Source: Thermomicrobiales bacterium (GTDB lineage Bacteria > Chloroflexota > Chloroflexia > Thermomicrobiales > UBA6265). Taken from it: 64,000 nucleotides of DNA. Each line of letters begins with the position of its first letter. Positions within the stretch are counted from its first letter, which is position 1. Below the pieces are notes generated by a model, which did not search any database, had not been told where the DNA came from, and worked only from the letters and a program-made list of their open reading frames with translations. The stretch lies in the NCBI GenBank assembly GCA_030447415.1, contig JAUJOZ010000005.1, forward strand, positions 149,730 through 213,729, read 5' to 3'. Both the position numbers and the translations under genes were made by a program. Shown here in pieces: positions 19,036-26,182 of the stretch.

Positions 19036-21057
19036 TCAGCGACCGACACCCCAGCCAGTTGACCGGGGGGTCGGTCGGACGCACGCGGACGTGCACCGCG
19101 TCGCGAGGGAGTTGGGGTTAGACGCGCGCCGCGTCGCTCCCCGCTCGGTGACGTCGCCGTCATCGCCCGGTTCGCAGGCCGCGCCGTCGCGGTCCGCGTC
19201 CAAGTTGTCCACATTCCGAGCGGGGCTGCCACCGTCGGTCACAAAGTACGCCTGCGCAGCGTTCAGCTCCGCAAAGTCGGCGCAGTTCATGTCGACGCCG
19301 TCGTTCCCGAGGTCTGGGCCCGGCTCGGCGTTGTCACCGTCGTCGCCGGGCTCGCAGGCGAGGCCGTTCCGATTGGCGTCGAGGTTGTCGACGTTGCGGG
19401 CCGCGCTGCCGCCGTCGGTGACAAAGTAGGCCTGGGCGGCGTTGAGCTCCGCAAAGTCGGCGCAGTCGTAGTCTACGCCGTCGTTGCCGAGGTCCGGCGC
19501 ATTGGCGTCGGTCTGGACGTAGACGAGGTAGACGGTGACGTTCGGGGTGTCGGCATCGATGGCGATGGCGTAGCCAATGTCCGAGCCGCCGAGGCTCCCT
19601 GCAACCCGGTCAAGCGCATAGCCCGCCGGCGCAGGCATATCGACGGCGAGGTAGTACGTGCCGAAGGGCACGCCGCCCTCCTCGCCCCAGACGTAGTTGG
19701 GACCGTGGATGTTGACCGGAACGTCGCTGCCGGGACCAGTGCTGAGGGTCACCGGACCGGTGAGGGTGAGGGGAGCGGTGACGTCACCGAAGTCGCAGTT
19801 GTCGAGTGGCGTGTTCGCCGTCGGGCAGAGCTTGACCGCCAGGGCGATGGTGCCGCTTTCGTCACCCTGCAGGTCCTCGGGGATCACGTACCAGAGGCAG
19901 GTGACATCGTCGCCGGCCCCGAGCTCGAGCACGGCGCCCGGGATCTCGCTCACGGGCGCCGTGAACGGGATCTGGCCGCCGCTCTCGCTCACACAGAAGA
20001 GGTTCTGAATCGCGAACTCAGCTGGCACGCCGCCCGTGAGAGCGTAGGTGTTCTCGTCAAGGTCGCCGAAAACGACCTCGCCATCCGCGTCGGTCGTGCC
20101 CTCGACGGAGAACTCCGTCGCCGGAATGACGACGCGGAACACGACGTCCGCGAGGGGATCGGCGCAGTCGCTGCCGAAGTCCTCGCCCGCGTAGGCGACG
20201 GGGCAACCAAAGGCCTGGACGGTGAGCGAGGCGGACTCGGCAGTCGCCGTCGCCGTCGCCGGCGAAGCACTCGCACTCGGGATCGCCGGAACCTCGGGGC
20301 CAATGACGGCGGCGATGAAGGTTGCCCCACCGGCACCCACCGCACGAATGACTACCTGACCTGCTACGGCGGCTGCCTGACCAGCGTCCAGCGGGTTCGG
20401 CGCGGCGTTCGTGTCGTCCGCCGGGAAGACCTCGACGGCGCCGTCGGTGACGAAGAACAGGGCCGGCACGTCGTCACTGCCCAGGGACAACTCAGCTTCC
20501 TCGTCCTCGGTCAGCACGTCGCGGACGAGATCGAGGTCACGGTCACCGTCCGGGGCAGCAAACGTTTCACCGGTGTAGGCGAGTTCGTCGCCGTTGGCGT
20601 CGTCGGCCGGAACCAGGTCGATCCGCACATAGTCAACTGGCCCGTCGCCAAATGCGATCTGCTCCTGCCGCGTACCGGCCGGCACGAAGGCCGCCTCACC
20701 CGCCGCCAGGCGAGCCTGAGCACCAGAGTCGAGATTGTTGAGGAGGAGCGCGTCCTCGTCGGCGAGGACGAAGCCGAGCGCGTCCTGGGCCGGCGCGTCA
20801 GCCGGTCGCGGTGCGGCGGCGCGGTTGACGCGCCAGGCGACCTCGTCGGCCGGTAACTCAGCCACGCCGTGGGCGACGACCTGGGCGTGACCGGTGGCCG
20901 GGGACGGCGCGTCGTTGTCGAGCTGACGAGTGGCGGCCGTGGCACCCATCGCCATGCCGAGGGCGAGGAGGGCGACGACGAGCGCGGCGAGCGTGGCTTC
21001 GAGGAGGCGTGTGTGTCGAGCTCGCGAACGGGGCAAACAGGCGAACAGCCGAAGCAT
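19036..21057 (-). CDS. Secreted cupin-like / SpaA-like / double-Excalibur protein
   Basis: A 673-residue exported protein. Residues 1-45 hold a charged start, a long hydrophobic helix and an ATA cleavage region. Residues ~55-280 are an acidic cupin-like region (FVPAGTRQEQIAFGDGP; ALFFVTDGAVEVFP). Residues ~300-365 look like a SpaA/prealbumin-type beta sandwich (ATEFSVEGTTDADGEVVF). Two tandem Excalibur-type calcium-binding repeats follow (522-575 and 582-635), each ending LDANRNGLACEPGDD or LDADRDGAACEPGDD. The last 38 residues are basic and unlike the rest; a frame change just after the second repeat, or a natural tail, could explain this. The start lies 88 bp after the SH3b gene, probably one transcript. 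Ca2+-stabilised surface or extracellular binding is inferred. Confidence 0.75.
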   Translation of the reverse strand: MLRLFACLPRSRARHTRLLEATLAALVVALLALGMAMGATAATRQLDNDAPSPATGHAQVVAHGVAELPADEVAWRVNRAAAPRPADAPAQDALGFVLADEDALLLNNLDSGAQARLAAGEAAFVPAGTRQEQIAFGDGPVDYVRIDLVPADDANGDELAYTGETFAAPDGDRDLDLVRDVLTEDEEAELSLGSDDVPALFFVTDGAVEVFPADDTNAAPNPLDAGQAAAVAGQVVIRAVGAGGATFIAAVIGPEVPAIPSASASPATATATAESASLTVQAFGCPVAYAGEDFGSDCADPLADVVFRVVIPATEFSVEGTTDADGEVVFGDLDENTYALTGGVPAEFAIQNLFCVSESGGQIPFTAPVSEIPGAVLELGAGDDVTCLWYVIPEDLQGDESGTIALAVKLCPTANTPLDNCDFGDVTAPLTLTGPVTLSTGPGSDVPVNIHGPNYVWGEEGGVPFGTYYLAVDMPAPAGYALDRVAGSLGGSDIGYAIAIDADTPNVTVYLVYVQTDANAPDLGNDGVDYDCADFAELNAAQAYFVTDGGSAARNVDNLDANRNGLACEPGDDGDNAEPGPDLGNDGVDMNCADFAELNAAQAYFVTDGGSPARNVDNLDADRDGAACEPGDDGDVTERGATRRASNPNSLATRCTSACVRPTPRSTGWGVGR
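19153..19494 (-). repeat. Two tandem 162-bp Excalibur repeats inside the CDS
   Basis: Unit 1 is 19333-19494 and unit 2 is 19153-19314, separated by an 18-bp linker. Both encode DLGNDGVD, a CADFAELNAAQAYFVTDGG core and a DxDxDGxxCE-type end. The near identity indicates recent intragenic duplication. Confidence 0.85.
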
Positions 21058-21145
21058 GGCGCGTCCATCCTTTCTGACGAGCTTGCTGGGAATGACGAGG
21101 GTCCAACCGGGGCCGGAGTGGTTGCCCCGGCCCCGGTCGGACTGA

Positions 21146-21979
21146 TTAGGCGAGGTAGGCCTCGTAGGCCCAGCCGGTGTTTCCGTTGTAGGAGATCAGG
21201 CGGAACCCGTTGGACACCTGGTCCCCAATCTGAACAGTTACGCCGGCCGGCATCACCAGCAACACGCGCGCCGAGAGGCCTGGTTGCTCGCGCAGGTTGA
21301 GGGCGACCGTCGTCCGCTTGAAGATCGGCCCCGGGCCACCGGGGTTCCCGCCCCCGCTCTTGGCAATGTAGGCGTCCCACGCCCAGCCGGTGAGACCGTT
21401 GTAGGTGACGCTGCGGAAGCCGTCGATGACCTGGCTGGTGTAGTAGACCGCGGCGCCGGCCGGCATGACGAGGAAGATGCGGCCGCCTAGGTTGGGCTGC
21501 TCGCGCAGGTTCAGCGCGACCGTGGTCCAGCCCGTCGCGCCCGGCGGCGGGTGAACCGGGCCCGGGTCCTGACCGCCGTCGATCCGTTCGATGTACGCGG
21601 CCCAGGCCCAGCCGGAGACGCCGTTGTAGCTGACGTTCCAGAAGCCATTGGCGCCCTGGTCACTGAGGAAGACCGAGCCGCCGGCGGGGATGACGAGCAG
21701 GACGCGGGCGCCCAGATCCGGGTACTCCCGGAGGTTGAGAGCGACGGTCGTTCGGCCGTAGCCGCCCTGCGCCGCCGCGCTGTTGATCCGACCGAGGGTG
21801 CCGGCAGCGAGCGCCGCGATGCCGACGCCAGCTGCCCGGCGCACCAGCGTTCGGCGGCTGTAGGCCTTTGCGTCGTGAAGCGCGCGGGTGGTGAGGTCGA
21901 GCCCGGCGCCGTTGGTGGGACGGAGGGGCTGCTTGAAGCGCTCCGTCGTCGGATCGGTAGAGGTGTACTGCTGAAACAT
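21146..21979 (-). CDS. Tat-exported protein with three SH3b repeats
   Basis: A 277-residue protein from the ATG at 21979 (MFQQYTSTDP); AAGGAG lies 11 bases upstream, while the earlier ATG at 22003 has no ribosome site. A twin-arginine-like signal (SRRTLVRRAAGVGIAALAAG) ends near AAAQ. Three bacterial SH3 repeats follow, each starting TTVALNLRE-P and ending GWAW/YxAYI or L: roughly residues 75-130, 150-205 and 220-277. SH3b repeats bind peptidoglycan stem peptides or other wall components, so cell-wall attachment is likely; no catalytic domain is present. A candidate promoter (22055-22083) precedes it, and the cupin/Excalibur gene follows on the same strand. Confidence 0.85.
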   Translation of the reverse strand: MFQQYTSTDPTTERFKQPLRPTNGAGLDLTTRALHDAKAYSRRTLVRRAAGVGIAALAAGTLGRINSAAAQGGYGRTTVALNLREYPDLGARVLLVIPAGGSVFLSDQGANGFWNVSYNGVSGWAWAAYIERIDGGQDPGPVHPPPGATGWTTVALNLREQPNLGGRIFLVMPAGAAVYYTSQVIDGFRSVTYNGLTGWAWDAYIAKSGGGNPGGPGPIFKRTTVALNLREQPGLSARVLLVMPAGVTVQIGDQVSNGFRLISYNGNTGWAYEAYLA

Positions 21980-22054
21980 GGCTGGTTTTGCTCCTTGCGT
22001 CATGCCGTTTGCCGGTTTCGGCGAGGCGACCGGTTCGCCCCGCCGACCCCCAAT

Positions 22055-22083
22055 CTAGACACGCACGGCCGCCGTCACATCGG
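22055..22083 (-). promoter_or_regulatory. Candidate alternative-sigma promoter CCGATG-N19-CTAG
   Basis: On the minus strand, CCGATG (22083-22078) and CTAG (22058-22055) are 19 bp apart, 75 bp before the SH3b start. The same pair, followed by nnTGGG, occurs at 22565 and 24546 on the other strand. Confidence 0.45.
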
Positions 22084-22564
22084 CGGGATCACCTATTCGC
22101 TCTACCTAACGTGCGGCCGCCGAACTACTTAAGCCGTGCCAACGAGTGGCAGGCCCAATGCGCGTCCACCTCCGTCGATCCGCCAGGCGCCGCGGCCCGA
22201 TTCGCCAGCGACCGCCGGCACACCACAGCGGACGATTGCCCTGACGGTATCGCTGTCGGCGCGCCGGGGCTGCCGGGTCACACCAGCCACCGCAACGCTC
22301 CACCGGCCCGAGCGAATGGCTCCTCGACCGCTGGACGGTTTCGGATCGTCGCCCGCCACGTGTCTGCACCGGTGCGTCATACCCTCGACGGGCGAGAGCG
22401 AGAGGTAGCTAGGACGCGGGCGCTCCTGCTGCGCGATACGCGAGCGCCCACGGGGCGCCGGTGCCGACCACGAGGACGACGGCAGCCCCGGCGCCTTCCG
22501 CGCCCCATCCCCCGTTAGGTAGCGGCGGGGCGGGTCGATTAGGTGGCCGGGATAGGTGCTCCTA
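22084..22564. other. Divergent intergenic region, no gene seen
   Basis: This lies between the SH3b gene (-) and the TSP3 gene (+). Short frames on both strands have no recognisable features. It holds promoter elements at both ends (22055-22083 and 22565-22594). Confidence 0.4.
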
Positions 22565-22594
22565 CCGATGCTACCCACGCCCCCTGACCCCTAG
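22565..22594 (+). promoter_or_regulatory. Candidate alternative-sigma promoter CCGATG-N20-CTAG
   Basis: CCGATG (22565-22570) and CTAG (22591-22594) are followed by CCTGGGGACCGTGGC. The downstream stretch CGTGGCAAGCGCC is identical to that at the 24546 copy, so ~60 bp of leader is shared between two unrelated genes. Confidence 0.5.
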
Positions 22595-22808
22595 CCTGGG
22601 GACCGTGGCAAGCGCCACCAGAGCCGGAGACCCGTTCCTCCGGCGACGAACGCCGCACCAAAGAAGGAGACCCCCGATGTCTGTGCACCAACCCGTAGCC
22701 GCCGAGCTCTCGGCCCAGACCCTCGACCAGGACCACCGGTTCCCGGCGGAGCACCACGCCACCACTGCGCGCGTGCCCCATCCACGATCCGACAGGAGCA
22801 CACCCACC

Positions 22809-23428
22809 ATGACCTTCCGCCGCCTCATCACCTTCCTCACCGCCGCCCTCCTGCTGGTGCTGGTTGCCGGGCCGACCGGCGTCCGGGCGCAGGAAGCCCC
22901 ATCAGACGACCCCGCCGCCATCGAGCTCGACTCCGACAGCGATGGGCTGATGGACGAGGAGGAGCTCGAAATCGGCACGATCCGAACAACGCCGACTCCG
23001 ACACTGACCGCCTCAGCGACGGCTTCGAGGTGCGGGAGTTCGGCACCAACCCCCTCGCCGCTGACAGCGACGAGGACGGCCTCGGCGACGGCGACGAGCT
23101 CAAGGTGTACAGGACCGACCCGCTCGCGGTTGACACCGACGGCGACGGCGTCGACGACCCCACGGAGATCGACGCCGGCACCGACCCCACCGACCCGAAC
23201 AGCGTGCCGAGCGACGGGGCGCCCGCGCCGAGCCCGAAGCCAAGCGCCAAGCCGACCCCAGGTCAGCCCGCCGCCGCGCCGGTCAAGGCGCTGCCGAATA
23301 CCGGCTCTGGTCCGGTGGTTTCCAATGGGACGACCGCCGGTGAGAGCGGGCTCGGGGCGGCGGCCCTTCTGGCCCTCGCCGCGGGCCGGACCGCCGCCGC
23401 CCTTGTCAGCCGCCGGCGGCTGGCATAG
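22809..23428 (+). CDS. Exported TSP3-repeat (Ca2+-binding) protein with LPXTG-type anchor; one frameshift
   Basis: A signal peptide (MTFRRLITFLTAALLLVLVAG, then VRAQ) precedes an acidic run of thrombospondin type-3 repeats of the form DSDxDGLxDxxE (DSDSDGLMDEEELE, DSDEDGLGDGDEL, DTDGDGVDDPTEID), a Pro-rich linker, and LPNTG followed by a hydrophobic helix and SRRRLA: a sortase-type wall anchor. Near 22979 one base is missing (IGT to DPNN), which splits the frame; repair gives ~206 residues. A longer start at 22677 (AAGGAG, 7-base spacing) is in frame and would add 44 residues before the signal peptide. The repeat block is almost identical to the tail of the Cu/Zn SOD at 29.5 kb. Confidence 0.75.
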
Positions 23429-23470
23429 GCCCTGGCCCCGGACCGGCCTGCCCCGCGGTCGGTCCAGGGC
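23429..23470. terminator. Stem-loop after the TSP3/LPXTG gene
   Basis: GCCCTGG (23429-23435) pairs with CCAGGGC (23464-23470), with further inner pairing of GGACCG and CGGTC. It begins right at the stop codon. No U-tract follows. Confidence 0.5.
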
Positions 23471-23584
23471 ATCGTCCCCGCTGCGCCCCCACTCCCCGTT
23501 CCGCCCGGCCGGGTGCATGATGCGCCCGGCCGGGTCCCTTGCCTACGAGCGACGACAGTCGCTTCACCAAAGGAGAGCCGTCCC

Positions 23585-23989
23585 GTGTCCCGGACCCCCA
23601 AGGCGCTGGTGCGCCGCTTCATCGAGGAGGTGATCAACCGCGGGCACACCAAGCTGCTGCCCGAGCTCGTCGCCCCCGACCACGTCCGTCACGCTCCGGA
23701 CGGCGATCTCTACGGACCCGAGGGGGTCCGCATCGACCTCGCCGAGTGGCGGGTCGGCTTCCCCGACCTCGAGCTGATCGTCGAGGACCTGTTGGCCGAC
23801 GGGGATCGGGTGGCGAGCCGCTTCGTCCTGCGCGGCACCCACACGGGTCCGTGGCTCGGTCTGGCGCCGAGGGGTCGCGCGGTGGTGGTCAGCGGCATGG
23901 GCCTCGATCGGATCACAGGCGACCAGCTCGCCGAGAGCTGGCTGAGCCTCGACGGCCTAACTCTCCTCCGCCAGCTCGGGAAGCTCTGA
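23585..23989 (+). CDS. SnoaL-like ester cyclase / NTF2-fold protein
   Basis: A 134-residue protein from GTG 23585 (VSRTPKALVRRFIEEVINRG) with AAAGGAGAG just upstream. The sequence has the SnoaL/ester-cyclase pattern: FIEEVINRG near the start, YGPEGVRIDLAEWRVGFPDLELIVEDLLADGDRVA in the middle and RGTHTGPWLGLAPRGR then LAESWLSLD towards the end. The fold is a cone-shaped alpha+beta barrel used by polyketide cyclases and many uncharacterised small enzymes. A membrane-anchored paralog is at 51.7 kb, beside another copy of the regulator island. The substrate is unknown. Confidence 0.85.
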   Translation: MSRTPKALVRRFIEEVINRGHTKLLPELVAPDHVRHAPDGDLYGPEGVRIDLAEWRVGFPDLELIVEDLLADGDRVASRFVLRGTHTGPWLGLAPRGRAVVVSGMGLDRITGDQLAESWLSLDGLTLLRQLGKL

Positions 23990-23999
23990 CTCGGGGAGC

Positions 24000-24363
24000 C
24001 GCCACGCGCGGGCCGTGGCCCAGACGCGCGCGGTCCTCGGCGATGAACGCTTTGTGGACGCCTGGACGACGGGCCGGATGCTCGGCTGTGGAGAATGCTG
24101 CCGCGCTGGCGGTGACCCTGAACCGCAAGGCAACCTCGGCACCGAATCCGGCCGTGATGCCGCCCGTCCGGTTCAGCCTGAGCGAGCGGGGGGTGGAGGT
24201 GATGCGCTCAGTGGCCGCCGGCCTGACCATGGCGGAGACCGCCGAGCGCCTCCTCGTCAGCCGGCGCAGGGTCGAGGCCCATTTCCGTCGCATCTAGGAG
24301 AAACTCGACGTCGGCTCCTGCGCCGAGGCGGTTCGCTTGGCGAACGAGAACGGCCTCGCCTGA
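24000..24363 (+). pseudogene. C-terminal relic of a giant LuxR-type regulator
   Basis: Translation gives AVAQTRAVLGDERFVDAWTTGRML in one frame and, in another, FSLSERGVEVMRSVAAGLT, AETAERLLVSRRRVEAHFRRI, an in-frame TAG, then EKLDVGSCAEAVRLANENGLA. This is the C-terminal ~110 residues of the family present intact at 26.2, 32.0 and 53.6 kb, where the same place reads RRIYDKLG. Here the Tyr codon is a TAG, a substitution rather than an indel, so this copy is truly decayed. The ATPase and TPR parts are absent. It follows the SnoaL gene by about 10 bp. Confidence 0.7.
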
Positions 24364-24545
24364 CCCGACCCTTAGCAGGCGGCGTCGACCTTCCAACCAG
24401 TCCCCGGTAGCACGGACGTTTTGGTATCCCCCGGCCGGTTCGGTCCCCGTCCCTACCTAGGTGTCCCCGCCGACGCTAGCGTCCGCCGGGATGTCTTAGG
24501 TGGACCTCGCACGTCCGGGTTAAGTGGCGCCGTTACGCGATCGTA

Positions 24546-24574
24546 CCGATGTGGCCTCGGTGTCCCGCCCCTAG
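24546..24574 (+). promoter_or_regulatory. Candidate alternative-sigma promoter CCGATG-N19-CTAG
   Basis: CCGATG (24546-24551) and CTAG (24571-24574) are followed by CATGGGAAGCGTGGC and AAGCGCC, as at 22565. It lies 128 bp upstream of the RNHCP gene start. Confidence 0.5.
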
Positions 24575-24701
24575 CATGGGAAGCGTGGCAAGCGCCGCTC
24601 GGAACCGGAGCCGGATCCCTCCGACGCAACGGAACAAACCTTTTCCCCAACAACGGCCTCGCACCCTGTCACATCCTCAACGGCGACCGGAGGGCCTACC
24701 C

Positions 24702-25199
24702 GTGCCACCGCTGCGAATTGGAGACCTCGATCCGCACCTCAACTGGCAAGACGAGCAAGCGAACGACCGTAACGCCCGTGTGGCGGCGCGGCGCCACAGT
24801 CGACCGAATCGGAGCGCCGCCGGCCTTCCGGAGTCCGTCAAGCGCCAGCGTCCGGACGGACGGGAGTCATTTAAGTGCGGACGCTGCCGCACCTTCGTGG
24901 GGCCGACCATCTCCGGCGGGCGGCACCGAAACCACTGCCCGCTGTGCCTTACCTCCCGCCACGTCGACGACCGGCACCCTGGGGACCGGGCCAGCGAGTG
25001 CCGGGCGCTGATGGACGCCGTCGGCGTCTTCGCCCGACCGAAGGGGGAGCAGGTGATCGTCCACCGGTGCGGCGGTTGTGGCCTTGAGCGCCACAACCGC
25101 GTCGCGGCCGACGACAACTCGCTCGCCCTGCTCCGTCTACCGCCTGTTCCACCCCGGCTCGGCGGCCGACGGAAGGTCGCGGAGGAGGCGATCGCTTGA
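24702..25199 (+). CDS. RNHCP-domain zinc-ribbon protein
   Basis: A 165-residue protein from GTG 24702, with GGAGG nine bases upstream. After a polar ~50-residue N-terminal extension comes the RNHCP domain: FKCGRCRTFV, RHRNHCPLCLTSRHVD, PGDRASECRALMDAVGV, IVHRCGGCGLERHNRVAADDN. Paired CxxC knuckles (CGRC and CPLC; CGGC) should bind zinc. RNHCP proteins are small and of unknown function, often suggested to bind nucleic acid. A candidate alternative-sigma promoter lies upstream. The gene is followed by an ABM-type enzyme gene in the same direction. The family assignment is strong; the role is unknown. Confidence 0.85.
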   Translation: MPPLRIGDLDPHLNWQDEQANDRNARVAARRHSRPNRSAAGLPESVKRQRPDGRESFKCGRCRTFVGPTISGGRHRNHCPLCLTSRHVDDRHPGDRASECRALMDAVGVFARPKGEQVIVHRCGGCGLERHNRVAADDNSLALLRLPPVPPRLGGRRKVAEEAIA

Positions 25200-25351
25200 C
25201 GGCGGACGGGAGTCGCCGACTCAGGCACCGAGTGCGTTGGGCGTCCGTGCCGGCTGCGCACCAATGACCGATGCAAAGCGTCACCATCCATCCGCGAGGC
25301 GCCGACGAGCATCACCGGCTGGTGCGGTCGGCGATAGAAAGGAGTTCGTTC

Positions 25352-25642
25352 ATGGAATCGGTGGTTCTCATCAACCCGTTCGAAGTCGCCATAGGCCAGG
25401 ACGAGGAGTTCCTAGCCGGATGGCGGGAGGCGGCCGACTACCTGCGTGAGCAGGACGGATTCATCTCGACCCGGTTGCACGCGAGCCTTGGCCCCGACGC
25501 TCGGTTCCGGTTCGTCAACGTCGCCGTCTGGCGGTCCCCCGAGCACTTCCGCCGGGCGGTCGGCACTGAGGCGTTCGCACGGATCGCCCGGTCGATGCCG
25601 TTCGCGAACTTCCCCGGGCTCTACCGGATCGCCGCCGAGTGA
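25352..25642 (+). CDS. Antibiotic-biosynthesis-monooxygenase-type (ABM) dimeric alpha/beta barrel protein
   Basis: A 96-residue protein from ATG 25352 (AAAGGAG seven bases upstream). The pattern VVLINPFEVAIGQDEEFLAGW, EQDGFISTRLHASLG and RFVNVAVWRSPEHFRRAV matches the ABM/ferredoxin-like dimeric barrel fold: a first strand with INPFEV, a helix, a G-F-x-S-x-x-L strand and a W-x-S-x-E-x-F helix. Members include quinone-forming monooxygenases and haem-degrading enzymes, but many have no known activity. The haem-ligand residues of IsdG-type enzymes are not apparent. It is transcribed with RNHCP upstream and a membrane protein downstream. Confidence 0.8.
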   Translation: MESVVLINPFEVAIGQDEEFLAGWREAADYLREQDGFISTRLHASLGPDARFRFVNVAVWRSPEHFRRAVGTEAFARIARSMPFANFPGLYRIAAE

Positions 25643-25741
25643 GCCCATCTCGTGCGGGGCTGATTGGCCCGTGACCGGCCGAGCAGCCACCTAGCCAACG
25701 CGGGCGGCGACTTGCTCCACACACGAAGGAGACGATCCGAC

Positions 25742-26098
25742 ATGTCGACCCTGTTTGAGACCTTGGGGAGTTCCTGGGCGTTCCCGGCCGCGTCGGCCCT
25801 ATCACTCGTCGCGGCCGTCGTGTACCTCGTCATTGCGTCACCGGCTGTGCCGGACGATTACAAATCACCACCGACGCCGGTCATGGTCGTCGCCGGCTCG
25901 GCCTACCTCGTCGGCGCTGTTCTCATCCTGCTCGACGACGGACGCCTGCTGGTCCTCGGCGCCACTTTGAACCCACTCGTCATGGCGGCCTACATCGCGG
26001 CGGCGGTCAAGGGACGCGCGGCGATCGACCGCCTTAGCCTGACCGGCAAAAGCGCACAGGCCCTGCTGGAGGTCGTCCTGCTCTGGCTCGTCGTGTGA
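25742..26098 (+). CDS. Small four-helix membrane protein of unknown function
   Basis: A 118-residue protein from ATG 25742 (GAAGGAG upstream). Four hydrophobic helices are visible: FPAASALSLVAAVVYLVIA, PVMVVAGSAYLVGAVLIL, LVLGATLNPLVMAAYIAAAV and ALLEVVLLWLVV. There is no signal peptide cleavage site and no charged active-site motif. I do not recognise the family. It is 99 bp downstream of the ABM gene and ends in a hairpin, facing the LuxR-type regulator gene. Confidence 0.65.
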   Translation: MSTLFETLGSSWAFPAASALSLVAAVVYLVIASPAVPDDYKSPPTPVMVVAGSAYLVGAVLILLDDGRLLVLGATLNPLVMAAYIAAAVKGRAAIDRLSLTGKSAQALLEVVLLWLVV

Positions 26099-26100
26099 GG

Positions 26101-26125
26101 CCCCGGATTGGCCTCGGAGCCGGGG
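26101..26125. terminator. Stem-loop between converging genes
   Basis: CCCCGG (26101-26106) pairs with CCGGGG (26120-26125), with an inner GGC/GCC pairing. It starts two bases after the membrane-protein stop and lies before the converging regulator. Confidence 0.45.
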
Positions 26126-26182
26126 TGAAACGCTAGCAACGGGCCGAAGCCGGTCGTGATCCCTCGCCAGGCGCACCCTGGT

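Noticed and set aside
19153..19494. Tandem repeats as a possible CRISPR array
   Set aside because: Units are 162 bp, coding, and match Excalibur domains; there are no spacers.
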